Assembly: GCA_009760855.2 (NCBI GenBank)
Contig: WPIO01000004.1
Span: 2,485,001-2,549,000 of the forward strand
DNA length: 64,000 nt
Direction of reading: 5' to 3'
Source: Cristatella mucedo
Lineage: Eukaryota > Bryozoa > Phylactolaemata > Cristatellidae
Positions 54,801 through 64,000 of the stretch are shown piece by piece. The first letter of the stretch is position 1. Each line of letters opens with the position of its first letter. A program made the position numbers and the translations under genes. The notes below the pieces were generated by a model. The model made no database searches. It had not been told where the DNA came from and saw nothing but the letters and a program-made list of their open reading frames with translations.

Positions 54801-55970
54801 CGATTATAGCAATAGTAGTATTGATAGTAATGATACAATAATGAGCCATTTGTATAATCCTTCAAGAGAAGAAAATTTCTTTCTAGGCACTTTACAGGTG
54901 TTGCAAGGGAAGCATGTCAAATGGTTAGTAGGTTAGCGTGTATGCTCAGGATCTGCATGCAGAGGACAATTTACGAGGCGTAGCAAATGGTGTGAAGAAC
55001 ATAGTTTTTTTTAGCTTCTTTTTAAATGTCGTTACCTCAGGGGATGTGACGTTTATCAGAAATAAGTTCCATGCTTGGTAGCATACCAAGTAAAGGTACT
55101 CTCTGTAGAGGATTTTATTTTATTTAGAGGCACAGCTAAACGACTTAAAAGGGTCGATGCCTAGCCTGATTACGAAATCGTTGGGACATGTAGGCCGGAG
55201 CTAGAGAATGAAGGCACCTAAAATTGAGTGACACTACCTTGAAGTCGATAGGCTGCTTGATGAGGAACTGAGGCAGGATGGTTAGGATGTTATAATGTGA
55301 TACGATGGACAAGCTTAGTTCAAGCACCTAATCGTTGGCAAAGTTTGTATCCATGCGTGCTTGGATGTGAGTGCATGGTGCCTGTCCATGCATCACCGAT
55401 TGTGGTGCATGCAATGCTCGCGTGCATGCAATGCTCGCGTGCCTGCTCGAGTGCGCCTCCTGCATGTGTGTTCGCACTTACACCTGCTGAGTGTATTATT
55501 ATTATTATTATATATGTATATAGTATACATTATTAGAGTCACACAAGCATTTCAGCTGCGAGTGTTGGCCGAGGTGCACAGGGCATAGCATCTTAGCGTA
55601 CGTAATCAGTGCAATTTCAACCAAGGGCAAACCGCCTGCTACCCTTTGGGATCCGGGCTCGAGCTCTTGCGCAGTTTGACTGCATTTCTTGGTTGTGCAA
55701 GGGCCTAATGGCTACTAGGCAAAATGCGCTCCCATTTTGCGCCAGATCCTCGACGACCCGTCGGGCAACAGCTTCATTGAGAATCCTCTGGCCCCAGCCA
55801 AAGACGACCAGCTGGCCGTGCTGCACTACGCGAGAACGAGAGACCAAGACGTGCAGCTGTGCCTGGCGCTGCCATCAGTAGGTGGCGCTGCAGCCGCTGC
55901 TGCTACGGCGACTCGGCTTTTCACTCAGCCTGCGCGGCACTCCGACCCAGACTCTTGCAAGGCACCTCTG

Positions 55971-56032
<62 letters not shown>

Positions 56033-59000
56033 GGTTGCTGTAGGACGAAGCGCCGGCCGAAGACGGCTGCGAAGTGAAGGTGGATGGTGACGGTTCAGGC
56101 GCAGATGCAAGTGCAGAGGCAGCATCAGGCGACTCGGCCGGGGCACCTCCTGCCGGGGGCTGGCAGGACGAGGTGAGGCCCAGTCTAAAGAGCACGAGCC
56201 TGCAGCTCCCTCCTCCTCCCCCACCTGCCCGCCACAGGGCATGCTGTAGCCTCTAGCGCTGCTGACATACCCGACACGAGTGCACGGTGTCCTTTGATGA
56301 ATAGTCGTGATGCGATGCTTGTGGGCTAGCGTGCAGCCTTCGCTGCACAAGTGGCTGCACGCTGCTTTGTGCATCACATTGCGCCTCAAGGATGAAGTCG
56401 GCAGTTGTTATGCTGCAGATGCAGAGTTTTCTGTAATGCCGAGCGGCGGCATCTTGAGCGGTGGCGGCAGACGCAGTGGTGCAAGCAGTATTAGCTCTTG
56501 CATTTTTATGGGTACGAGCTGGCGCACGCATGGACGCCTATGCGTAGGTGTGTGGGTTCGGGCTTGTGTCCTTTGCCTTGGAGCTTGTGTTAGTCTGTGC
56601 ATATTATCTCGGAGCGTACCACTATGCCATTCGTGTTAATCGTCTCGACCTTCTAGGTACTGAACTTTGCCAGCAACTGCAACAACTGCAACTCGCCGTG
56701 TGAGACCAAGATGAAGCTGGTAGACATCCCCTACTTCAAGCAGATTGTGCTCATGGCGCTGAATTGCGAGGCGTGCGGATTCAGAGACAACGAGGTCAAA
56801 GGTGCTACGGGCATCGAGGAGAAAGGCACGCGAATAACTCTTCACATAACCGAGCCGTCGGACCTTAGCCGCGATGTTCTCAAGGTTTGTCACACGTGCT
56901 GCCGGCCACATTGTCGAGGCATCCATGATCGTGCTTCCACCGGCCCGCTGGTAGGCTGGTCGACGCCAATCAAGTCTGAACGGCCAGCTTCGGTCAGACG
57001 TTACCTGTTATTAGCGGCAGTTCCAGTTCCTGTACCACGGCTTCGGGCTGGCTCGCTGGCCTTGTGTAATGCCCCTAGCCGACAGCCTTGCTTCGCTCGC
57101 ACGGGATCGCTTGTTCTGAAGCCTGCCCTGCATGCTGCCACTCTAATCTCCTGTAGTCTGCGCGTGCAGAACTTGTTTGCCTTTTGTGTCGGCCGATGTG
57201 AGGCACTGGCTGTCCGTCTGCTGCTCGCCTGATCGGGCGTTTCCGTCAGAGAAACAGGCATCTTTGCATAGCTTTCTTAGGCCAGGAAGTGCAGCAGCAT
57301 TCAGCCTTTTGTTGTTTTTATCGGCTCATTGTCAGCAAGGCCCTTAGTCAAATGCTGCACTTACTTCAGTCTGCATGTGACTGTGGCACGTCGTATGCAT
57401 TTCTGACCATGTTTCCCTTTCACGATGACGATATTGTGAACATACTCGGGATCGTGGGATTGTACTCCCCCTACCCGAGCTGCAATGATTCTGTCCCTTT
57501 GTAAATTAGTTATACGGCGGCCTGCTTGAAATCGCAAGGGTTCAAGTCTGACCGGCATGCACTCAGTCGGTGCCGGCTGCTGCTGCAGCAGCTGCTGCTA
57601 GTCTGTCTTCTGGCATTGTTACGCGAGCATGTCAGTAGAGTGATGCACGTGCTCTCATTTGTAAAATATCTCCTTCTCGTGCTCGTTGTCTTGCGTAGCT
57701 GCATGACAGCCGTGTGTACATCTGCTCACTGTACACCTCTATGTATGTGTGCATTTTGCTGATCCTGTCCTGGCAGCTGACGTTTGGCGCTATTTGCCAT
57801 AGTCCGACACGGCAGCAGTGAGCATTCCCGAGCTGGAGCTGTGCTTAGAGGAAGGAACTCTCGGCGGCAAGTTCACCACACTGGAAGGCTTGCTGGTCAA
57901 CATCCGAGACCAGGTCGGTGCCCCCTTGGCCGCTGCATAGCTGGGCTCGCTCTCTCTCTGCAATCTAGATCTATTATTATTATTATTATTATTATTATTT
58001 ATCTAGATCTATTAGCCTCTCGGTGCAAGCGAGTCGCCGCTTTTGCTCTTCGACCGTGTGAGATGATCGGCTTGGCATCGCCTTGCCCATTTCTTTCGTC
58101 ATAGCTATGGCCAGTGTGCGTGCAGAGCTGCCGCGGTTGCTCTTCCGTTCCTTCCGGTTCCCGGTTCTTTCCTTCCGGTGTTTGCCGATCGGCTGTGCGC
58201 CTCGTTTCATGGCCCCATTCGCAGCGCAGCGTGCCACATTTGCTCTTGGATCACGAGCACGCTCGTAGCGGTAGCTCTCTGAGCTTTGCATGCTGACATG
58301 TAATCGCCCGGCCGGTAATGCTGCGAGCGGCTATCGCCGCTGCAAGTTTCAGTATGGCAACATAACCACAGGCCCCGGTTTGCACATCTCGCATTACCTA
58401 TACATAGGTTTCGCAAGCGCATGAGTGCGAACGCAATAACACATACACTAACAGCTCACTGTGTTTCCTTCCATGTTTCATGTGTTATTACTGTGGAGAG
58501 TTGTCTACCGAGTTGTCAGCCTGGTACAGCCTAGAAACACAGCATACCGGCTAATTCTTTTAACGATATTAAAATGCACTGATAACATAATACATTTCAT
58601 AATAATATGCTTCAGCACTCATATGAAATACCGATTCTCATGAACCAAGTGCATGCTGCGAGAAAGAGGTGGGCTTTTAGTTTCACATCATTATGTCAGT
58701 AGTCGGTTGACAGCACTGGGCTTCCTCTGTACAGGAACTCTAGGCACGGCTGTGGCATGGCACGGCTTCACTTCCTGGCCTAACAAAGCTTTGCAAAGGT
58801 GCCTGTTCCTCCGACGGAAACGCCCGATCAGACGGGCAGCAGACGGTCACCGAACGGTACAAAATCGATAGTCACCGAGCGATACAATCATGTCGGCCGA
58901 TACAAAAGGCAGTGATTTGACGTTGGTATGTAGGCTCGACTTCGAGAGTCAGAGTAGCTGGCCGTGTGAGGGCAAGCCAGAGAAGGAAGCGTTTGCACAG

Positions 59001-61511
59001 ATACAGAGCCGGAGCAAGAGACCGAGGGGGACATACATACAAGTAAGTGACGAAGCTCTGACGAAAGTCCATCGGCCACTTGATGGGTAGCCAGCGCAGG
59101 TCGGGGAGGAGGGAGATGTGAGGTGGCAGCAACGTGCTCTGTCTGCAGACAAGTCTTGCTGCTGCAGAGTTTAGCACCATCTGTAAGCATTTAATTGCAC
59201 TGCAAGGGAGACCCTTGAGGAGAGAGTTACAGGAAGTCTCGATCCTCGAATATCACAAAATGAGTGGACTAATTTTGCTGTGGTAACTTCACCTAAGCAC
59301 ATCCGATTTTTGCAATGTGACGCAACTGAACTTTCACTTAAATATAAAATATAATTCATTTATATAGCGCCCCAAGAGAACTTAATCTCTATTCAGGCGC
59401 TTCACACGTGCCTCGGGGCTCGAGCCCACGACCTCAGTCAGACCTTGGTCGGAATGAGCACCTTAACCGCTAGACCAAACCAGACTTGAGTGAGGAGCTG
59501 CCGTGATCGTCGTGCACGAGTTCATTTTGATATAGCCATCAAAAGGTGGTTTGCAACAGGACATCTAGATTTCGTGAAGAGGCTTGTGGACAGATGCGAG
59601 CTGAGCCAATTTTCAAGGATGAGGCAGGTTAGTTTCCTAGTGATTCTTGGTTTGCCTTTAACTACACCCCACGCATACCGGACACCAACAGCTGTTTACC
59701 ATGAGTTTTCACAAAAATAAAAGCAACGTGACCACTTCAGTGTGCTAATAGCACGGTGCCAAAGTTCTGAAGCCAGAATCAAGGTATTCTGGCAATTGAT
59801 GGCGTGTATGGAAGAAATCAAAGCTGTTTTCCCTAAAAAATAATCTAAAATCTTTAATTAGATGCAATCATCAAAATGGGGCGAATGTTCTGAATCATGG
59901 AGTGCCATATCGACTGGTGCTATAGTGTATGTGGTATGAGCAGCACACAGAGCGTATTCTCCCGGGGCTGAGATCTGAGGCAGAGGTTTTGCTGTTTTAC
60001 CTCATGCATCACCCCAAATTTTACTTCTGGCTGTACCGGCAACGATAAGGACCTCTTAAGTTCTCAGTCGTGTCCGATTTTCTTATAAATGGGCCGAAAA
60101 GCATTGTTGCTTGCACTCTGATATCGTATTCGGTAGATGTCACAAGCTGCCGGTCATATCTTTTTATCAGTTGGAGAAAGTCAGTCGGCGGCCATCCAAG
60201 TGCCGACAGTCAGTCGACAGTGCGAGATGCTTCGAGGAAGTTGGAAGTCTGAGGAGCTCTGACGTCACGCAGAGGATCACGGTGCCACTTGAGCTGAGTG
60301 TCATCCTCATGGAATGCTGAGATTATGCTAGGCAGTGACATTTGGCTAGAGAGAGGGAGAGCGTAGATGGTGAAAGGAAGGGGAACTGCAACAGGTCTGA
60401 GCGTTAGTCCGTACTTCAAGGCATCACCTGACTGTGGGCGAGTCTATGGCTTCAGTTGGATTAGTGTTGATTGACCTGAGTGGAGATCTCGTGAGAAGGG
60501 GAAGAGGGTTACAAAGGTGGCAGGGCTGTCATGCCCCCAGCGTTCGCAAGCACTGAGTTTGCATGCAGGGAGACTAAACTCGGCGGGGAAACTGAACGTA
60601 TGCCTGCATTCACCACTGTGAGCCTGCTCTTTGTTGCAATAGAGTAATTACCAATAATAAGGCGGCAGGGCCAGCCCTTGCGGTCACTGCTTGTCTCCAC
60701 GTGTCGGTGGCTCCGGCCTGTCGGACATTTAAAGCGACCCGGTATACCTGAGGGGGGAGGCGGCGGGCGTTAGGTGCTTGCGTGTGGCCGCGGGCACAAG
60801 ACTCGGTAGCTGCTCAATGTGCCATCAATGTGCCGTCGGCAGTGTGCCACCACCGCCTGGTATTTCTGCAGTCAGAGCTTCGTATCCCAGATGGCTTGCT
60901 CGTTGGTCAGAAAGTTGGACGGAAGCAAAGCTCCGGAGCATCAGATGCCTTAGCGTGGAGCTAAAGTAGTCTGGACTTGGACAGAGAAGAACTCTCTCAT
61001 TTCTCATTTTCAGCTAAAGATTCACGTACCCTTTGCATTGGGCGACAGTGCCACCGATGCGTCCAAGGCCAAAATGGAAGCGCTGCTCACCGCCCTCACT
61101 GACATAGCCGAGGGTCGCCGTCTGGGCGACCATTTTGTCTTGGACGATCCTTCAGGAAATAGTTATCTCCAGGTAAGTGAGTCTTATTTTGTGATATCTT
61201 GGTGAGCGCCCATCTTGGTCTCTTCGGCAGCAGCAGCAGCAGCGAGGGTTGCATCCGTCATGTTGGAGCAGCAACACGTGTAGACCGTGTGTCTCTCTAG
61301 GCAGGTCTGCATTCCAGATCTGCCTCTGACTTTGGTCGCTGCACATTTTTGACTTTCTTTTTGTGTGCAGAACGTTTACGCACCCGATCCGGATCCGGAA
61401 ATGACGGTGGAGCACTACGAGAGATCGTTCGATCAGAACGAGCTCCTTGGACTGAACGACATGCAGACGGAGAACTATGAAGAGACCGAGCACAGTGCCG
61501 CTGCACAGTGA
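51720..61511 (+). CDS. ZPR1: ZPR1 zinc finger protein, 12 coding exons
   Basis: ZPR1 proteins carry two C4 zinc fingers, each followed by an alpha/beta domain. Known roles are binding eEF1A and the cytoplasmic part of EGFR, moving to the nucleus and working with SMN. Seen here: finger 1 CxxC pairs CLSC (residues 50-53) and CSHC (79-82), the motifs EIQSAGR and LDDPSGNSF, an acidic Gly/Ala/Ser linker, finger 2 pairs CNNC and [13 protein letters not shown], and a C-terminal [13 protein letters not shown] then LGLNDM. Coding exons: 51720-51887, 52800-52961, 53130-53214, 53508-~53560/53578, 53819-53833 (tentative), 54435-54521, 55746-55877, 56044-56172, 56657-56884, 57803-57913, 61014-61172, 61371-61511. 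The protein is about 490 residues, slightly longer than the roughly 460 of human ZPR1. The frame stays open 44 codons upstream, but family similarity begins near residue 40; ATGs at 51720 and 51726 are candidates, the second in better context. Family assignment is very secure. Confidence 0.97.
52800..52961 (+). CDS. ZPR1: ZPR1 coding exon 2
   Basis: It encodes 54 residues, phase 0 at both ends, with acceptor TTGCTTAG and donor AAG|GTACGT. It contains TRIPFFKEI, the second zinc-finger-1 pair CSHC, and [10 protein letters not shown], the ZPR1 hallmark following the finger. Confidence 0.96.
53130..53214 (+). CDS. ZPR1: ZPR1 coding exon 3
   Basis: 85 nt after acceptor TTTCTGTAG, with donor GGGC|GTGAGT in phase 1. 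It encodes [12 protein letters not shown] through FEIPPKKG, the strand-rich part of the first alpha/beta domain. Confidence 0.95.
53508..53578 (+). CDS. ZPR1: ZPR1 coding exon 4 (3' end uncertain)
   Basis: It begins after TTTTCAG and completes a Gln codon split over the intron, then encodes [17 protein letters not shown], matching the family's LTTVEGL motif. Three weak donors fit: CAT|GTTAAG (end 53560, phase 0), ACT|GTGGGT (53578, phase 0) and GTGG|GTATTA (53582, phase 1). Either phase-0 choice joins in frame to the tentative exon 5. Confidence 0.8.
53705..53790 (+). mobile_element. LINE-A tail in ZPR1 intron 4
   Basis: AAGTGCCTAGAAAGAGATTG, TTCTCTGAGGGTGCTTTATT and an ATT tail ending about 30 bp before the tentative microexon acceptor. 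Confidence 0.88.
53819..53833 (+). CDS. ZPR1: Tentative ZPR1 microexon 5 (15 nt)
   Basis: After acceptor TTGTGCAG the 15 nt encode AMRQR. This would supply the basic residues that precede the [10 protein letters not shown] segment in the family, where human ZPR1 has an Arg-Arg pair. No GT follows; the next bases are GCATGC, so splicing would need a GC-AG intron. Inferred from frame and family fit only. Confidence 0.4.
53990..54066 (+). repeat. Minisatellite in ZPR1 intron
   Basis: About three units of GGGGCAGTCGATAGTAGGC-like sequence, roughly 24 bp each. Confidence 0.85.
54435..54521 (+). CDS. ZPR1: ZPR1 coding exon 6
   Basis: 29 codons, phase 0 at both ends, acceptor TTTCAG and donor CTC|GTGAGT. 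It encodes [20 protein letters not shown] followed by LLVPKPFEL, the helix before the DDPSG turn of domain 1. Confidence 0.95.
54830..55330 (-). mobile_element. LINE-A fragment, inverted, in ZPR1 intron 6
   Basis: Inverted tail (AGAAAATTTCTTTCTAGGCA) through the 3' UTR to C-terminal coding on the minus strand ([19 protein letters not shown]). Confidence 0.85.
55746..55877 (+). CDS. ZPR1: ZPR1 coding exon 7
   Basis: 44 codons, phase 0, acceptor GCGCCAG and donor TCA|GTAGGT. It encodes [14 protein letters not shown] and [12 protein letters not shown], the conserved end of the first alpha/beta domain. Confidence 0.97.
55974..56030 (+). repeat. (TC)n microsatellite at ZPR1 exon 8 acceptor
   Basis: About 28 TC units ending 13 bp before exon 8 begins; it doubles as the pyrimidine tract of the acceptor. 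Confidence 0.98.
56044..56172 (+). CDS. ZPR1: ZPR1 coding exon 8 (acidic linker)
   Basis: 43 codons, phase 0, acceptor GCTGTAG and donor GAG|GTGAGG. It encodes a low-complexity linker rich in Asp, Glu, Gly, Ala and Ser between the two ZPR1 halves, where the human protein has a shorter acidic linker. A long CT microsatellite lies just upstream of its acceptor. Confidence 0.9.
56657..56884 (+). CDS. ZPR1: ZPR1 coding exon 9 (zinc finger 2)
   Basis: 76 codons, phase 0, acceptor CTTCTAG and donor AAG|GTTTGT. It holds zinc finger 2 with pairs CNNC and CEAC, the motif [12 protein letters not shown] between them, then [20 protein letters not shown], which opens the second alpha/beta domain. Confidence 0.97.
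57803..57913 (+). CDS. ZPR1: ZPR1 coding exon 10
   Basis: 37 codons, phase 0, acceptor GCCATAG and donor CAG|GTCGGT. It encodes [20 protein letters not shown] and then [10 protein letters not shown], the family's [11 protein letters not shown] segment. Confidence 0.96.
57971..58000 (+). repeat. (ATT)n microsatellite in ZPR1 intron 10
   Basis: About nine ATT units flanked on both sides by ATCTAGATCTATTA direct repeats. Confidence 0.95.
59060..59340 (-). mobile_element. LINE-A fragment, inverted, in ZPR1 intron 10
   Basis: Inverted C-terminal RT sequence; on the minus strand [16 protein letters not shown] lies beside a [11 protein letters not shown] motif. The SINE-A copy at 59341 follows it directly. 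Confidence 0.78.
59341..59487 (-). mobile_element. SINE-A copy, inverted, in ZPR1 intron 10
   Basis: AATTCATTTATATAGCGCCC tail, CGGGGCTCGAGCCCACGACC B box, CCTTAACCGCTAGACCAAAC head; near-intact. Confidence 0.9.
60140..60430 (-). mobile_element. LINE RT fragment, inverted, in ZPR1 intron 10
   Basis: On the minus strand: [13 protein letters not shown], then [11 protein letters not shown] where the catalytic xADD reads HEDD. Diverged LINE-A-like RT core. Confidence 0.65.
61014..61172 (+). CDS. ZPR1: ZPR1 coding exon 11
   Basis: 53 codons after a 3.1-kb repeat-filled intron, acceptor TTTTCAG and donor CAG|GTAAGT. It encodes the FALGDS segment, a helix, and [13 protein letters not shown], the second copy of the DDPSG signature. 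Confidence 0.97.
61371..61511 (+). CDS. ZPR1: ZPR1 terminal coding exon 12
   Basis: It starts after TTGTGTGCAG and runs to TGA at 61509-61511. It encodes [18 protein letters not shown], then [12 protein letters not shown] and a polar tail ending AAAQ, as in the family's C terminus. Confidence 0.97.
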   Translation, partial: NVYAPDPDPEMTVEHYERSFDQNELLGLNDMQTENYEETEHSAAAQ

Positions 61512-62340
61512 TTGGCCGGCTCCTCAGTGCCTCCGCATCCGAGGCATGCTGTCAGTGCTGCACCTCCAACGAGTGGCCAGATTTGCCGGAGAGCCAGAGC
61601 AGCTGACGAACGCGCTGGTTCTTTGAACGAAGTCTCAGACGAACGGTTTCTGCAGCTGCGGTTCAGGGAACATTGTGCGAGATTGCCTGCATCCGAGACC
61701 AGCCTCGCCGCGAGTGTCGTTTGGTCGCCGCATCGTTGACGGCACAGCGACCACTGAGTCTCTTTTTGTGGGCGACCAGCGATAGCTTCTCGGGCCCTAA
61801 CGAGGGCGTGCGTCGTCGCGTGGTAAACGTCACGTGGCATCGTCGATCGGCCGGGCAGGCAGCTGGGCAGACGCAGGGCGGCGCTTTGGCAGCAGCGCGA
61901 GCTAGCATGACTGCTGGAAGAAGGGGGAAGGGCTCTGTGCTCTTCGGTGTTCTCAAAATGCAGCTCATCGACTATCTAAGTCTTAAATAGCCATCTGTTT
62001 TAGCTGGTGACCTTCTGGCGTTGGCATTAGACGGGCCATGTCAAAATAGGGTCTCCTCATACAGTTATAGGATCTCAACAGCACGCTGTCACCCTGTGGT
62101 CAACGTCGCGAACGCTCATGATTTCCAAAGAATTGCAGAGCTGAACTCCTAATGTCGAGCAGAACTAAAGCTTCGTTTACCGATTATCTTCTTGATTAAA
62201 TAGCAAACAGACCCGGTACCACAGAGCCACGGCTTTCCGAGACGTGCACGTTCGTCTGTTGGAGTGGCTGTTGACAGTGACCGTCAGCAAGGGAAGGCCT
62301 CTGCTGCAATGGCTGCCACCTCACATAAGGATCCTAGAGG

Positions 62341-62346
62341 AATAAA
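62341..62346 (+). promoter_or_regulatory. Candidate polyadenylation signal for ZPR1
   Basis: An AATAAA hexamer about 830 bp past the ZPR1 stop codon, and the first good match noted downstream. Cleavage here would give a 3' UTR of roughly 0.85 kb. Position only; no transcript evidence. Confidence 0.35.
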
Positions 62347-62678
62347 TGAATCAGCTGGCGCCTCCTTTAAGAGCAAGCCGAGCAAGTTAATGAGAATTAT
62401 AGGACCGCCCAGCTATTCTAGAATTTCGACAGATTAACTTGCTCAACACAGATGTATGCATGATGAGCTGGCAGTTGTGAGGACTTCGCTTGCTGGCGAC
62501 GTTCGGTCAAGAAATATTTGAACTCGCTTGCTGGCGAATTTAGGTAAAGACATATTTAAACATGTTATTAGTGATCGCCACGTTTTAACGTGTATCTGGT
62601 AGTAGCCTCGTAGACACATTTCCCATGATAACCAGCCACGATCAAAGTGAGCTCGTTATGGGTAACTTTATATTTTAG

Positions 62679-62749
62679 GAGCTACAGAATAACAATAAAT
62701 ATATTTGCACTCAAGAGCTACAGAATAACAATAATATATTTGCACTCAA
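62679..62749 (+). repeat. 36-bp direct tandem duplication
   Basis: GAGCTACAGAATAACAATAA... starts at 62679 and again at 62715; near-perfect. Confidence 0.92.
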
Positions 62750-62754
62750 GAGTA

Positions 62755-62880
62755 CCTAATCTCTCTCCCTCTCTAGGCACACTACAAATGTTCTAAAGGA
62801 AGCAGTTGACCTCAAAGACGTCAGAGCACCTCAAAACATTAATATGTACATGCAACACTGCCCATAACGTGATAATGCTG
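62755..62880 (-). mobile_element. LINE-A tail remnant, inverted
   Basis: CTCTCTAGGCACACTACAAA resembles the inverted stem-loop end; strongly decayed. Confidence 0.5.
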
Positions 62881-62923
62881 CTTAAAGGAGAGAGAAAGCG
62901 AATGGAGAGAGATGGGAGAGGGA

Positions 62924-62928
<5 letters not shown>

Positions 62929-63005
<77 letters not shown>

Positions 63006-63058
63006 ACACATATATATATGAGATGGGTGATGAGGGAGAGAGAGAGAGAGAGAGAGAG
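62929..63058. repeat. (GA)n microsatellites
   Basis: GA runs at 62929-62992 and 63036-63058 separated by a short TA stretch. Confidence 0.97.
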
Positions 63059-63059
63059 T

Positions 63060-64000
63060 GCTGACATCAAATATGAGGAAGCGCCCGATTTAGCATAACA
63101 CTGTTTCCTCGGAATCGATCGGTTAAGTGCCACAGACTCAAGCACGTAAGACTACCCGAGCCGTTTGTCTGCACACTTGAAGTCGATAAATTATCTCTAA
63201 TGGTAGGTCAAGCTATGTTTGATGTACTGAATTATGAGGCCGACGTTGAATAAGGATAGGGCAAGGCAGAGCCTATAAGGTCACCATTTCGGCTAGCGAA
63301 GATCTTTAAGCATTCAGAGCCGACTGTTCGTCTCACGAGTTTGACAAATTATCTTGCAAACCAACCCCTAGCTGGCTGGAAAAGGGCTCACCGATGAATT
63401 AAATTTAACCGAACTGACCCTTAGTTGTGCATGGGGTTAGCGAGATCTCGATGGCGGCTTTTGCTGACTTTTCTAGCTTTAATACAGTGATTTTTAGGCC
63501 CTCCCGAGCTAGCGGCTGGAGTTGCGAATTTTATCGAAGAGGTCAAGTCACGGTTTGCTAATAAAAAGGCCGGTTTGAAGAAATTACAGACAGGATTTCA
63601 AGCCAATATTTTATTTCATAGAGTTGCAAAGAGGTCATAATCCGAGATCAGGCAGGTTTTAAGAATGCCAGTATACACCAATATTGAAGCAAGGAACGAG
63701 CATTCGAAGGCACTCTCCGACGGAACGTGATCTCTGACTGGCTCCTCATGGCCCGCTTAGTTCCAAACGAACACACTGAACGCATAACTCTCAGATCTTG
63801 AACTTGCATCACTAGATGCTTAACCTCATGCTGAGGCTACAGCAGAATTTGAAGTTAGGTAGCTATCACTGCCGCAGGATTTCCGACGCGAGCTTTCGTT
63901 CGGGCCACTGATAATTGACACCACAGAGCTTGCTGGTGGACAGTCGCCGATGGTGTGGCTTGACTCGAGCGTTGAGCATGGCTGGATGAGCACTTGTCAG
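63060..64000. other. No gene recognised
   Basis: No repeat family, domain or exon identified up to the window end. Confidence 0.4.

Overview
This window is animal nuclear DNA. The evidence is intron-split genes with GT/AG splice sites, CpG-rich islands in a less GC-rich background, many non-LTR retrotransposon (LINE) fragments, tRNA-derived SINEs, DNA-transposon remnants and long microsatellites. I cannot name the species. An invertebrate or other non-mammalian metazoan fits, because no mammalian repeat families such as L1 or Alu are seen. No bacterial operon, CRISPR array, plasmid, phage or intact viral gene was found.

Three genes are supported. (1) A NAA50-type N-alpha-acetyltransferase lies on the minus strand at 19844-25658. 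Four coding exons were traced with matching intron phases; the short start-codon exon was not found. (2) A single-exon, two-transmembrane, neurensin-like protein lies on the minus strand at 37927-38685 inside a CpG island. (3) ZPR1, a double C4 zinc-finger protein, lies on the plus strand at 51720-61511. It was traced through 12 coding exons to its stop codon; the exon 4/5 junction is uncertain. A possible fourth gene is suggested by two coding-like segments on the minus strand at 34836-35508, one of them inside a tandem duplication. The genes look like independent eukaryotic loci, not a functional cluster.

Most of the rest is mobile DNA. LINE-A (CR1/L2-like, 3' end with a stem-loop followed by an ATT-type repeat) occurs about 26 times as 5'-truncated or mutated pieces. 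LINE-B, a second CR1/L2-like family, occurs about seven times. SINE-A has a tRNA-like head and a tail resembling the LINE-A 3' stem-loop, so LINE-A probably mobilised it. SINE-B and SINE-C have tRNA-like heads and a shared body. There is also a pogo/Tigger-like transposase remnant (16310-16680) and a MITE-like element with Tigger-type ends (44759-45420).

Layout: 1-6.2 kb repeats; 6.2-8.3 kb CpG island with no recognised gene; 8.3-13.2 kb LINEs; 13.2-19.3 kb mostly unassigned, with the Tigger remnant; 19.3-25.7 kb NAA50 with repeat-filled introns; 26-36.3 kb LINE/SINE graveyard and the possible fourth gene; 36.9-39.6 kb a 174-bp satellite and the neurensin-like gene; 40-47 kb repeats, the MITE and unassigned DNA; 47-49.9 kb GC-rich islands and SINEs; 51.6-62.4 kb ZPR1; 62.6-64 kb microsatellites and unassigned DNA.

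No clearly new biological system was found. The most interesting items are the shared LINE/SINE 3' stem-loop, a 60-bp near-perfect inverted repeat, a substitution in the NAA50 acetyl-CoA loop, a possible 15-nt microexon with a GC donor in ZPR1, and the duplicated exon-like segment of an unrecognised gene.
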